From positions 186,001 through 250,000 of the forward strand of contig CAVQON010000017.1 in the NCBI GenBank assembly GCA_963714455.1: a stretch of DNA of 64,000 nt, read 5' to 3'. The notes under the pieces were generated by a model, which was given only the letters and a program-made list of their open reading frames with translations, was not told the DNA's origin and searched no databases. Source of the DNA: CAVQGZ01 sp963714455 (GTDB lineage: Bacteria > Actinomycetota > Actinomycetes > Jiangellales > Jiangellaceae). How positions within the stretch are numbered: the stretch's first letter is position 1; each line of letters begins with the position of its first letter. Made by a program: the position numbers and the translations under genes. This document shows positions 11,851-19,778 of the stretch, one piece after another.

Positions 11851-12813
11851 CTATCCGGCCAGTGGCCGTCGACGCTGGAGCCCCGGTCTCCAGCCGCAGC
11901 GCCGCAGGGCCTCCTCGGCCTGGTCCATGGCCCGGCCCGGGTCGAGGCGAAGAGCCAGCACCGGGAAGCGCAGGACCCGGCGTCCGTCGATGACCACCTC
12001 GTTCTGCCGCCAGGAGTCGTCGAGCCACGTCGCGACCTGCATGTGAGCGACCCCGTCGATCTCGGCGGCGAGCGCCCACTCCTCCCACTCGACGTCGAGG
12101 TAGCGCCGGCCCCCCGCGGTGATCACCATCCGCTGCCGAGTCGGTTCCGGCAGACCTCGGCGTCGGCACAGCCGAGCGAAGTCGAGCTCACCCAGGGCGT
12201 GGGCACCGTCGGCGACGTCAGCAACGACCGACGTGAGCAGGGCTCTGCGTGGCTGGCGCCGCGACCGCGCCAGCACGTCTGCGATCTCGGCCGCCTGGAC
12301 GATGCGCTGCTGGACGGGCGCGACGACCATCAACGCGGCCTGGCGGTCCGAGCGTGCCCACGTCGCTGCCTGGACGACCGCGACCGCCGGCCGGACCCTC
12401 GGGATGCCCACCGCGGCCACGTCGTCCTCGCGCAGCAGGGTCGTCTCCCGTGCGCGCACGCCTGGCACCCGGCGAGGATGTGACGACGACGGGACGACGA
12501 CGTCGATCACCTCTGCGCGAATGCCCGTGAGCCCCGACGCCTGCAGCGCGCTCACCCCGGCGAGGGCGACGGTACGTCCGACGCCGAGGACGGCCGTCCA
12601 CCAGAGCGCCTCGCGAGACAGCGGTCCGGTGTGCGTCGCCACCACCCCACGCACATGCCGTGCCCAGCGTCCCGCCGCCACCTCGGCGTCCACCTGCCAC
12701 CGAGACCAGCCCGCCGCGTAGAGCTGGCGGTGCGACAGAACCCCTCCTTGGCACTCGGCCAACGCGTGGGCCTCGCGACGGCGCCTGGCCCGGGACTGTG
12801 CTGTCGACGACAT
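11851..12813 (-). CDS. AbiEi-like N-terminal domain fused to DUF559 (VSR-like nuclease fold) protein
   Basis: 320 residues. Residues 10-60 (EAHALAECQGGVLSHRQLYAAGWSR onward) look like the winged-helix N-terminal domain of AbiEi antitoxins. The C-terminal part has the DUF559 pattern RRYLDVEWEEWALAAEIDG and a late hydrophobic strand RVLRFPVLAL, resembling the very-short-patch-repair/PD-(D/E)xK fold. No AbiEii toxin gene is adjacent, so this is an orphan, as is usual for this common actinobacterial family. Alternative start ATG at 12822. No promoter or ribosome-binding site is obvious. Function is unknown; nuclease activity is only suggested by the fold. Confidence 0.75.
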   Translation of the reverse strand: MSSTAQSRARRRREAHALAECQGGVLSHRQLYAAGWSRWQVDAEVAAGRWARHVRGVVATHTGPLSREALWWTAVLGVGRTVALAGVSALQASGLTGIRAEVIDVVVPSSSHPRRVPGVRARETTLLREDDVAAVGIPRVRPAVAVVQAATWARSDRQAALMVVAPVQQRIVQAAEIADVLARSRRQPRRALLTSVVADVADGAHALGELDFARLCRRRGLPEPTRQRMVITAGGRRYLDVEWEEWALAAEIDGVAHMQVATWLDDSWRQNEVVIDGRRVLRFPVLALRLDPGRAMDQAEEALRRCGWRPGLQRRRPLAG

Positions 12814-12965
12814 GGCGCCCATGGTGGAGCGGCACCGCCATCGCCCTGTCACGCCGTCCACAGGCCGACCGGACGACCTTCTTCGACCGACGGATCGTGG
12901 CCCATCACCCACGCCTCTGCGGTCGGACGCCGGTATCCACGATTGTGCGGTCGCAGGCACGGCGG

Positions 12966-13781
12966 TCAGCCGATGAGGCGCAGGCGCATCGTCCGGATCG
13001 CCAGCCACCCCATCAGCGTCGCGAAGAACGCGAGCACCCCGACGTGCACCAGGTCGACCCACGACAGGTCGACGAACACGGCGTCACGCACGAGCTCGAC
13101 GCAGTGGTAGAGCGGGTTGACGTAGGCGAGGCGCTGCGCCCACTCCGGGGCCCCGTCGAGGGGGAAGAACGTGCCCGACACGAGGAACAGCGGGGTCACC
13201 ACCGCCGAGGTGATGTAGTTGAACGAGTCGATGGACGGCACGCTCGCCGACGCCAGGATGCCGAAGAGCGCGAACCCGAGCCCGGTGAGAAACCCGATGA
13301 ACGGCACCAGCAGCATCCCCCACGACGGGGGCAGGCCGAACGCCATCGCCGCCAGCAGTGGGGCGCAGCCGTAGACGCCGGCCTTCGTCGCCAGCCAGAG
13401 CGCCTCACCGATGACGATCTCGTGGACGTCGATGGGCGCGGCGAGCAGCGAGTCGTACGTCTTCTGGAACGTGCGCCGGATGTAGGTGGTGTACATGCCG
13501 GCGAACACCGACGTGAACAGGACGGCGGAGGCGACGATGCCGGTGCCCAGGAACTGGATGTAGGGGATGTCGCCGATGAAGGCGATCAGCGAGCCGAAGC
13601 CGAAGCCGAACGCCAGCAGGTAGACCAGGGGCTCCACGAGCGCGGAGAACGACGTCGAGCGCCAGTAGCGGCTGAAGAGGGTCACCTCGCGGGTCCAGAT
13701 CGCGGCGATGGCCGACGGCTCGATCCAGCGCAGGGCTGCGGGGTTCGCCGCGTTGCGCAGCTCGGTGGCGGTGTCGCTCAT
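12966..13781 (-). CDS. ABC-2 type transporter permease
   Basis: 271 residues with six membrane helices, including STSFSALVEPLVYLLAFGFG, LGTGIVASAVLFTSVFAGMY, GCAPLLAAMAFGLP, LLVPFIGFLTGLGFALFGIL and a C-terminal helix at VGVLAFFATLMGWLAIR. TYIRRTFQKTYDSLLAAPI is the cytosolic coupling segment typical of DrrB/NodJ-type exporters. Its ATG overlaps the stop of the upstream ATPase gene (ATGA), so the two are translationally coupled and form an exporter for drugs, lipids or polysaccharide. The substrate cannot be told from sequence. Confidence 0.88.
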   Translation of the reverse strand: MSDTATELRNAANPAALRWIEPSAIAAIWTREVTLFSRYWRSTSFSALVEPLVYLLAFGFGFGSLIAFIGDIPYIQFLGTGIVASAVLFTSVFAGMYTTYIRRTFQKTYDSLLAAPIDVHEIVIGEALWLATKAGVYGCAPLLAAMAFGLPPSWGMLLVPFIGFLTGLGFALFGILASASVPSIDSFNYITSAVVTPLFLVSGTFFPLDGAPEWAQRLAYVNPLYHCVELVRDAVFVDLSWVDLVHVGVLAFFATLMGWLAIRTMRLRLIG

Positions 13782-14683
13782 TCGACGTCCTCTCCCGTCA
13801 GCAGCACGAACACGTCCTCCAGGGTGGTGTCGCGGACGCCGCCGGGCTCGCCGAGGCGCTCGAGCAGCGAGTCGGGCGCCTGCTCGGCGCGCAGCAGGCT
13901 GACCGACGGGCCGGTGCTGCGCACGTCCATGCCGGCGTCACGGACGGCGGCGCTCACCTCGGCCAGGCGCGCCGGGGCGCCGTAGTACTCGAAGGCGCGC
14001 TCACCGACGTGCTCGGCCATGAGCCCGCGCGGCGTCCCCCGGACGACGACCTGCCCGCGCGACATCATCGCGACGTGGTCGGACAGTCGCTGGGCCTCCT
14101 CGATGTAGTGCGTGCTCATGAGAAGGGTGACTCCTTGTGAGCGAAGGTCGTCGACGAGGGTCCACAGCTCGGTCCGCACCTGCGGGTCGAGCCCGACAGT
14201 CGGCTCGTCCAGCAGCACGACCCGTGGGGAGTGGACGAGGCCTCGGGCGATGAGCAGCCGACGCTTCATGCCGCCGGACAGGTCGTCGGCGCGGGTGGTC
14301 TCGCGGTCGCCGAGCCGGGCGACCTGCAACGCCCGGTCGACGGCCGTGCGCCGCGCGTCCCCGCGCAGGCCGTACAGCGTCGCGAACACCTCGAGGTTCG
14401 ACCGCACGCTCAGCTCGCCGTCCAGGTTGTCCTGCTGGGGGACCACCCCCATCACGGCCCTGGCCTGCTTGGACTGCGCCGGTACCTCGTACCCGAGAAC
14501 GCTGATGCGACCGGCGTCCGCGCGTACCTGGCCAGTGATCATGCGCATGGTCGTCGACTTGCCGGCACCGTTCGGGCCGAGCAGACCCATGCAGATACCG
14601 GGTGGCACGTCGAGGTCGAGGCCGTCGACGGCGCGCAGCGACCCGAAGCTCTTGACGAGCCCCCGAAGCGAGACCGCATCCAC
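13778..14683 (-). CDS. ABC transporter ATP-binding protein (DrrA/NodI type)
   Basis: 301 residues. Walker A GPNGAGKST (about 35-43), Q-loop QQDNLDGELSV, signature LSGGMKRR, Walker B VVLLDEP and H-loop STHYIEEA are all intact. The C-terminal extension ending in DVFVLLTGEDVE is typical of DrrA-type exporters. It energises the overlapping downstream permease. The start is GTG at 14683, supported by a -10 hexamer 6 nt upstream; divergent from the DUF1707 gene. Confidence 0.93.
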   Translation of the reverse strand: MDAVSLRGLVKSFGSLRAVDGLDLDVPPGICMGLLGPNGAGKSTTMRMITGQVRADAGRISVLGYEVPAQSKQARAVMGVVPQQDNLDGELSVRSNLEVFATLYGLRGDARRTAVDRALQVARLGDRETTRADDLSGGMKRRLLIARGLVHSPRVVLLDEPTVGLDPQVRTELWTLVDDLRSQGVTLLMSTHYIEEAQRLSDHVAMMSRGQVVVRGTPRGLMAEHVGERAFEYYGAPARLAEVSAAVRDAGMDVRSTGPSVSLLRAEQAPDSLLERLGEPGGVRDTTLEDVFVLLTGEDVE

Positions 14684-14689
14684 CCGCGC

Positions 14690-14695
14690 ACTGTA
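14690..14695 (-). promoter_or_regulatory. -10 element TACAGT, leaderless promoter of the ABC exporter operon
   Basis: On the minus strand TACAGT, GCGCGG (6 nt), then GTG. Confidence 0.5.
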
Positions 14696-14713
14696 CGAAG
14701 CCGCTGCGATGAG

Positions 14714-14719
14714 TACCGT
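14714..14719 (+). promoter_or_regulatory. -10 element TACCGT, leaderless promoter of the DUF1707 gene
   Basis: TACCGT, CTGAGCA (7 nt), then GTG at 14727. The divergent exporter promoter lies only about 20 bp away. Confidence 0.55.
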
Positions 14720-14726
14720 CTGAGCA

Positions 14727-15383
14727 GTGAGCGACGTCGAGCCCCGCGGAGAGCCCGGTGCGGTGGCCGACCCGCGCGACCTGCGGTGCTCGGACGCCGA
14801 ACGCGAGCTGGTGGCCGAGGTCGTGCGCCAGGCGGCCGGTGACGGACGTCTGACGCTGGACGAGCTGCTGGAACGACTCGACGTCGTCTACGCGGCTCGC
14901 ACGTACCGCGAGCTCGAGGCCGCGGTGCACGACCTTCCGGGGGCGCGTGTTCCGGGCATGCCCGCGCCGCCCCCGCAGACCTCGAACGTGCCCGAAACCA
15001 GGCAGGGCAACCCCGTGGTGCTCGGCGGCGGGACGAGCGACAGCGCGGTGGCCATCTTCAGCGAGAACAAGCGGGTCGGTGCGTGGGTGGTTCCCGCCGA
15101 GTTCGCGAGCGTCGCGGTGTTCGGCGGGGTCGAGCTCGACCTGCGCGAGGCGTCGCTCGCAGCGTCAGAGGTGTCGATCCAGGCCAACGCCGTCTTCGGG
15201 GAGGTCAAGGTGCTCATCGGGGACGGCGTCACCGCGAGCACGCTGGGCAACGGGGTCTTGGGGGAGTACGACGGTCCGCACGAGCAGCCCGAGCCGGGCA
15301 AGCCGCACGTGGTGATCAACGGGCTGGCTCTCTTCGGCAGCGTCAACGTCAAGCGCAAGCCGCTCAAGAAGAGTCGGCGCTGA
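14727..15383 (+). CDS. DUF1707 domain protein with LiaF-like C-terminal domain
   Basis: 218 residues, soluble. The N-terminal SHOCT-like DUF1707 domain has DLRCSDAERELVAEVVRQAAGDGRLTLDEL-type sequence at about residues 18-60 with LDVVYAARTYRELEAAVHDLP. After a proline-rich linker comes a beta-rich domain (about 105-215) with AIFSENKRVGAWVVP and VAVFGGVELDLREA, matching the LiaF-type cell-wall-active antibiotic response domain. No membrane helix is present. A regulatory or scaffold role at the envelope is the family expectation only. It overlaps the convergent kinase gene by 20 bp. Confidence 0.85.
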   Translation: MSDVEPRGEPGAVADPRDLRCSDAERELVAEVVRQAAGDGRLTLDELLERLDVVYAARTYRELEAAVHDLPGARVPGMPAPPPQTSNVPETRQGNPVVLGGGTSDSAVAIFSENKRVGAWVVPAEFASVAVFGGVELDLREASLAASEVSIQANAVFGEVKVLIGDGVTASTLGNGVLGEYDGPHEQPEPGKPHVVINGLALFGSVNVKRKPLKKSRR

Positions 15384-16356
15384 CCTCACCCGCCCATGCG
15401 GGCGCTGCGAGCGTCGGCGCTCCCAGCGCGGCGGCGAGCTCGTTGGCGCTCGGCGGGTCGCATCCGGGCCGCGTGACCGTGATGCCTGCGGCCGCGGCAG
15501 CGGCTCGCAACGCGGTCGCCACCTCGGCGTCGGTGAGGTCGGTCAGAGAGACGGCGGGGTCGCCGCCGGCAGGCATCAGGTCGATCAGCGTCGTCAGCAG
15601 CCCGGCGGTGAACGTGTCCCCGGCCCCGATCGTGTCGGCGACCGTGACGTCCGCGCTGGGCACGACGACGTCGTCGCGTCCAGGTCGCATGGCCCGAGCA
15701 CCCTCGCTGCCGGCGGTCACGACGACCAGCGACGGGCCGAGGTCGAGCCATGCCCGCGCCGACTCGAGCGGGTCGGTGCCCGGATGCAGCGCCGCGACGT
15801 CCTCGTCACTGACCTTGACGACGTGGGCGGTCGCGATGGCCGCTCTGATCAGCTCAGGGCTCTCCGCGCGCACCAGCGCGGGCCGGATGTTGGGGTCGTA
15901 GGAGACAAGGCAGCCGACCTCTCGAGCGCGAGCCAGCATGGCGATGATCGCCTGGGCACCCGGTGGCGTCCACGACGCCACCGAGGCGGTGTGCACCGCG
16001 CGGGTTCCGGGGGAGGGAGCCGCGGCGAGCTCGTCGTCGGTCCACTGCCAGTCAGCGGTGCCGCTCGTCCAGAACGCGTAGGTGGCGTGACCCTCGGAGT
16101 CGGTCGTCGCCACGGCCAAGGTGGACGGCTCGGTGGCGTCCACGCTGGCGCTCAGGCCGACGCGGTTGTCGATGAGACGGGCGCGAGCGCGCTCGCCGAA
16201 CACGTCGTTGCCGAACCTGCCGAGAAACTCCACGTCCGCGCCCAGGCGAGCGCAGGCCAGGGCCGTGTTCGCCGGGCTGCCGCCGGGAACCGGCCGCAAC
16301 GTCCCGTCCGGCTGCTCGATCAGGTCTGCCACCATCTCGCCGCACACAGTGATCAC
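15364..16356 (-). CDS. PfkB-family carbohydrate kinase (fructokinase-like)
   Basis: 330 residues. N-terminal substrate site VPGGSPANTALACARLGADVEF; C-terminal PfkB signature DTIGAGDTFTAGLL with catalytic Asp at about residue 245; middle strand SYDPNIRPAL. These fit ATP-dependent fructokinases more than ribokinases or adenosine kinases, but the sugar cannot be assigned. The GTG at 16356 has a -10 hexamer 6 nt upstream and gives the compact N terminus VITVCGEMVADLI. A longer reading to 16422 would add an unconserved leader. Confidence 0.88.
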   Translation of the reverse strand: MITVCGEMVADLIEQPDGTLRPVPGGSPANTALACARLGADVEFLGRFGNDVFGERARARLIDNRVGLSASVDATEPSTLAVATTDSEGHATYAFWTSGTADWQWTDDELAAAPSPGTRAVHTASVASWTPPGAQAIIAMLARAREVGCLVSYDPNIRPALVRAESPELIRAAIATAHVVKVSDEDVAALHPGTDPLESARAWLDLGPSLVVVTAGSEGARAMRPGRDDVVVPSADVTVADTIGAGDTFTAGLLTTLIDLMPAGGDPAVSLTDLTDAEVATALRAAAAAAGITVTRPGCDPPSANELAAALGAPTLAAPAWAGEVSADSS

Positions 16357-16362
16357 AGCAGC

Positions 16363-16368
16363 ACCGTA
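16363..16368 (-). promoter_or_regulatory. -10 element TACGGT, leaderless promoter of the PfkB kinase gene
   Basis: On the minus strand TACGGT, GCTGCT (6 nt), then GTG at 16356. Confidence 0.5.
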
Positions 16369-16415
16369 GGACACCTCGGTGCGCGGCGGTGGTGAAGACC
16401 AGGGACGATGGGGGC

Positions 16416-16949
16416 ATGGCACGCAAGCGCGGCACCGAGACCGTGGGCGACATGGCGCGCTCGATGCTCGTCGTCCTGATCCCGGTGGCGTTCATCGCCG
16501 GGCTGGTCGGCCTGATCCGCCCGTCCAGCGAGACGCTGCGCGACGTGGAGTGGGAGCCGGCCCTGGAGTCCGCACGCGACGCGGCCGAGTACGACCTGGT
16601 GGGGCCGCAGAGCGTGCCCGAGGGGTGGACTGCTACCCGGGTCTCCTACGAGGCGGGTACCAGTGTCGACGACGGGGTGTGGCGGATGAACTTCGTCACC
16701 GACGATCGGGGGTACGTCGGACTGGTTCAGCGCTCCGGTGACGTTCAGTCGGTCGTGCGGCGCGAGCTGCCGGAGTTCGAGCCCGACGGGACGTCAGTGG
16801 TGTCGGGCGAGCAGTGGGACCGCTACCGCGAGACCGGCGAGGACGACCCGGACGTCGCCCTGGTGCAGGAACGACCCGACTCGGTCGTCGTGCTCATCGG
16901 GTCGGACGGCTACGCCGAGCTCGAGTCGTTCGCCTCCTGGCTGCGCTGA
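16416..16949 (+). CDS. DUF4245 family membrane-anchored protein
   Basis: 177 residues. One N-terminal membrane helix (SMLVVLIPVAFIAGLVGLI, about 18-36) followed by an extracytoplasmic domain with the DUF4245 pattern WEPALESARDAAEYDLVGPQ, PEGWTATRVSYE and the C-terminal YAELESFASWLR. Function unknown. ATG at 16416 is preferred over an in-frame ATG-like start at 16389 because the homolog-like MARKRGTETV begins there. In M. tuberculosis the same family member (Rv1100) also lies between fumarase and exonuclease VII genes. It overlaps xseB by 40 bp, tail to tail. Confidence 0.85.
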   Translation: MARKRGTETVGDMARSMLVVLIPVAFIAGLVGLIRPSSETLRDVEWEPALESARDAAEYDLVGPQSVPEGWTATRVSYEAGTSVDDGVWRMNFVTDDRGYVGLVQRSGDVQSVVRRELPEFEPDGTSVVSGEQWDRYRETGEDDPDVALVQERPDSVVVLIGSDGYAELESFASWLR

Positions 16950-17149
16950 GCGGCGTCGAGGCGCTGCTGGGCGTCGTTGAGCAGCTGCTCGCACCGGTCG
17001 GCGAGCTTCTCGCCGCGTTCCCACAGCGCCAGTGACTGCTCGAGCGACAAGCCGCCTGCCTCCAGCCCGCGCACCACGCCGGCGAGCTCGTCGCGCGCCT
17101 GCTCGTAGGTGAGGTCGTCGACGGGCTGGACGGCCGGGCTGTCTGTCAT
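16910..17149 (-). CDS. xseB: Exodeoxyribonuclease VII small subunit
   Basis: 79 residues, normal length. Core LTYEQARDELAGVVRGLEAGGLSLEQSLALWERGEKLA-type sequence, giving a helical hairpin with the conserved L-x-L-E-x-S-L-x-L-W-E-R-G pattern. It partners XseA, whose gene ends only 10 bp upstream, in degrading single-stranded DNA during repair. Start ATG at 17149. The 3' 40 bp overlap the convergent DUF4245 gene. Confidence 0.93.
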   Translation of the reverse strand: MTDSPAVQPVDDLTYEQARDELAGVVRGLEAGGLSLEQSLALWERGEKLADRCEQLLNDAQQRLDAAQRSQEANDSSSA

Positions 17150-17159
17150 CGCCGTCACT

Positions 17160-18422
17160 CTAGGCCGACGTCGGGGGGTCGGTCTCGCCTCGAGGGTTCG
17201 AGCCCTCGGGTCCGGCCTCAGCGACGGCCGCCACCTCGCCGTGGGCCAGTCGCAGCCGTAGCCGTTCGCCGGGGTGCACGTCGTCAGGAGAGCGCACCAC
17301 CGCCCCGCTCTCGCCCTGGACGACGGCGTAGCCGCGGGCGAGCGTTGCCGCCGGCGAGAGGGCGCTGACCTGGGAGCGAGCATGCTCGATGCGTGCTCGC
17401 TCGTGTCGAAGCACGTCCGTCACGTCGCGCGTCGCGTCACGCCGCGCCTGCTGCACCTGGACGCGGCGCGGCTCGATCAGCACGGCGCCCGGGGTTGTCA
17501 ACCCTGGACGAGCACGCATGCCCTCGACACGAACGTGCTCCTGCTCCAGCAGCGCCCGGACGCGGCGGCTCAGGCGACGCTGTGCCTCGCGTACCCGACG
17601 CAGCTCGTCGGCCACGTCCGGGACGACACGCTTCGCGGCGTCGGTGGGCGTGCTGGCCCGCACATCGGCGACGAGGTCGAGCAGCGGTGTGTCGGTCTCG
17701 TGGCCGATGGCCGAGACGACCGGCGTGGTGCAGGCGGCGACGGCACGGACGAGCGCCTCGTCGGAGAACGGCAGCAGGTCCTCCACCGACCCACCGCCAC
17801 GGGCGACGATGATGACCTCGACCCGAGGGTCGGCGTCGAGGCGTTGCAGTGCGGCGATCACCTCCGGGACCGCTGCCGCCCCCTGGACGGGGACGTTCTC
17901 GACGCGGAACGGGATGCCCGCTGCTCGACGGCGTGCGTTCTCCAGCACGTCGTGCTCGGCCGCGGACGCGCGTCCGCAGACCAGCCCGACCCCGGCCGGC
18001 ACGAATGGAAGCCGACGCTTGAGCTCGACGGCGAAGAGGCCCTCGGCGGCGAGCAGACGCCGTACCTGGTCGACCCGCGCGAGCAGCGCCCCGACTCCCA
18101 CGGGGCGGATGTCGTCGACGGCCAGGCTCAGCGTGCCGCGCTCGTAGTACCAGCTGGGACGCCCGCGTACGACAACTCGTGCACCCTCGACCAGCGGAGG
18201 AGCCGTGGCCGCCGCCACGTCGGCAGAGCAGGTGACCGTCAGCGACACGGTGGCCGACGGGTCGCGCAGCGTGAGGAACACCGTTCGTGCGCCGGGTCGC
18301 CGGGACACCTGAGTGACCTGGCCCTCGACCCACACGGTGCCCAGCCGGTGGATCCACGCCCCGATGTGCGTCGACACGACCCGAACCGGGATCGGGTTCT
18401 CCGCCGAGGTGTCGAGCGCCAT
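17160..18422 (-). CDS. xseA: Exodeoxyribonuclease VII large subunit
   Basis: 420 residues. N-terminal OB-fold (about 25-110: WVEGQVTQVSRRPGARTVFLTLRDP onward), then the nuclease core with VGLVCGRASAAEHDVLENARRR, VPVQGAAAVPEV, VIIVARGGGSVEDLLPFSDE and VSAIGHETDTPLLDLVADVRASTPT. The C-terminal region holds long helices (HERARIEHARSQV) and the beta strand LARGYAVVQ. ATG at 18422 is supported by a -10 hexamer 7 nt upstream. The open frame continues far upstream, but that stretch is antisense to ispH. Operon with xseB. Confidence 0.95.
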   Translation of the reverse strand: MALDTSAENPIPVRVVSTHIGAWIHRLGTVWVEGQVTQVSRRPGARTVFLTLRDPSATVSLTVTCSADVAAATAPPLVEGARVVVRGRPSWYYERGTLSLAVDDIRPVGVGALLARVDQVRRLLAAEGLFAVELKRRLPFVPAGVGLVCGRASAAEHDVLENARRRAAGIPFRVENVPVQGAAAVPEVIAALQRLDADPRVEVIIVARGGGSVEDLLPFSDEALVRAVAACTTPVVSAIGHETDTPLLDLVADVRASTPTDAAKRVVPDVADELRRVREAQRRLSRRVRALLEQEHVRVEGMRARPGLTTPGAVLIEPRRVQVQQARRDATRDVTDVLRHERARIEHARSQVSALSPAATLARGYAVVQGESGAVVRSPDDVHPGERLRLRLAHGEVAAVAEAGPEGSNPRGETDPPTSA

Positions 18423-18429
18423 CGCGCGG

Positions 18430-18435
18430 AGCCTA
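18430..18435 (-). promoter_or_regulatory. -10 element TAGGCT, leaderless promoter of xseA-xseB
   Basis: On the minus strand TAGGCT, CCGCGCG (7 nt), then ATG at 18422. Confidence 0.55.
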
Positions 18436-18446
18436 CGTCGCGTCCT

Positions 18447-18452
18447 TACCAT
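18447..18452 (+). promoter_or_regulatory. -10 element TACCAT, leaderless promoter of ispH
   Basis: TACCAT, TGACGG (6 nt), then ATG at 18459. It lies 12 bp from the divergent xseA -10. Confidence 0.55.
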
Positions 18453-18458
18453 TGACGG

Positions 18459-19424
18459 ATGAGCGACTCCACAAAGCGGACCCTCCTGGCATCCCCACGC
18501 GGGTACTGCGCCGGCGTCGACCGTGCGGTCGTCACCGTGGAGAAGGCCCTCGACCACTTCGGCGCACCGGTCTACATGCGCAAGCAGATCGTGCACAACA
18601 AGCACGTCGTCGAGGTGCTGGAGGAGCGCGGCGCGGTGTTCGTGGACGAGCTCACTGACGTGCCGGAGGGCTCGCTCGTGGTGTTCTCCGCACACGGGGT
18701 GTCGCCGGCTGTGCGCCAGCAGGCGATCGACCGCAACCTGCGCACGATCGACGCGACGTGCCCCTTGGTCACCAAGGTGCACGCCGAGGCTCGTCGGTTC
18801 GCTGCCGACGACTACGAGATCCTGCTGATCGGTCACGAGGGCCACGAAGAGGTCGAGGGCACGGCGGGCGAGGCGCCCGAGCACATCACGCTCGTCCAGG
18901 ACCCGCACGAGGCGTCGGAGGTCGAGGTGAAGGACCCGAGCAAGATGGTGTGGCTGTCGCAGACGACGCTCAGCGTCGACGAGACGATGCAGACCGTCAG
19001 CCGGCTGCGTGAGCGGTTCCCAGGGCTGCAGGACCCGCCGAGCGACGACATCTGCTACGCCACCCAGAACCGACAGGTGGCGGTGAAAGAGGTCGCTCCC
19101 CAGGCTGACCTGCTGATCGTCGTGGGCTCGGCCAACTCGTCGAACTCGGTGCGGCTCGTCGAGGTCGGCCTCGACGCGGGTGCGAAGGCCGCCCACCGCG
19201 TCGACAACGCCGGCGAGATCGACGAGGCCTGGCTGGACGGCGTGCAGACCGTAGGCGTGACCAGCGGAGCGTCGGTTCCTGAGTCGTTGGTGCGCGGAGT
19301 GATCGACTACCTCGCCGCGCGTGGCTTTCCGGTGCCGGAGGAGATCCTCACCGCCAAGGAGTCCGTGGTGTTCTCCCTTCCGTCCGAGCTGCGCCGCGAG
19401 CTCAAGGCCAACGGCAAGCGCTGA
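18459..19424 (+). CDS. ispH: 4-hydroxy-3-methylbut-2-enyl diphosphate reductase
   Basis: 321 residues. Last step of the MEP pathway, reducing HMBPP to IPP and DMAPP with a 4Fe-4S cluster. The three cluster cysteines are in SPRGYCAGVDRAV (Cys17), IDATCPLVTKVH (about 101) and SDDICYATQNRQ (about 197). Catalytic glutamate loop GHEGHEEVEGT and GSANSSNSVRL are present. Products feed the prenyl synthase encoded at 6.0 kb; electrons probably come from ferredoxin, for which fdx and a reductase gene lie in this window. Leaderless start. Confidence 0.96.
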   Translation: MSDSTKRTLLASPRGYCAGVDRAVVTVEKALDHFGAPVYMRKQIVHNKHVVEVLEERGAVFVDELTDVPEGSLVVFSAHGVSPAVRQQAIDRNLRTIDATCPLVTKVHAEARRFAADDYEILLIGHEGHEEVEGTAGEAPEHITLVQDPHEASEVEVKDPSKMVWLSQTTLSVDETMQTVSRLRERFPGLQDPPSDDICYATQNRQVAVKEVAPQADLLIVVGSANSSNSVRLVEVGLDAGAKAAHRVDNAGEIDEAWLDGVQTVGVTSGASVPESLVRGVIDYLAARGFPVPEEILTAKESVVFSLPSELRRELKANGKR

Positions 19425-19439
19425 GCGGCGCTGGTCGAC

Positions 19440-19748
19440 GTGGTGGGCGGCGAGCGCGAGCCGTCGACGTACGTGTCGGGGGAGCGAGTCTTCGGCCCTC
19501 CGCTCGGCACGTTCGACGTCGAGTGGGTGGCCCGCGAGGTGCAGCGCCTGACCGGAGCCGACGTCGCCCAGGCCCATCGCTCGGTGGAGGCGGCGTGGTC
19601 CGTTGCGCGCGAGTCAGGGTCGGCCGAGGCCGAGCAGCTCGACGAGGCACTGTCGGCCCGCGGTGTGCCCGCGTCCGTGTCGCAGGTGACAGCGGCCCTG
19701 GTCGAGGGCTACTGCACGGCCTACGACGTCGATCCCGCCGCTCGGTGA
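19440..19748 (+). CDS. Hypothetical protein downstream of ispH
   Basis: 102 residues, acidic, soluble, without recognised motifs. It begins at a GTG 15 bp after the ispH stop and ends 30 bp before the convergent rmuC stop, so it probably rides on the ispH mRNA. The segment FDVEWVAREVQRLTGADVAQAHRSVEAAWSVAR reads as amphipathic helices. I do not recognise the family. Third-position GC bias is consistent with coding. Confidence 0.6.
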   Translation: MVGGEREPSTYVSGERVFGPPLGTFDVEWVAREVQRLTGADVAQAHRSVEAAWSVARESGSAEAEQLDEALSARGVPASVSQVTAALVEGYCTAYDVDPAAR

Positions 19749-19778
19749 GGCCGAGCCGAGCCACTCAGCGTGACCTGC

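Noticed and set aside
18423..19577. Upstream extension of xseA by 385 codons
   Set aside because: This stretch is antisense to ispH and the xseA family length is reached from 18422.
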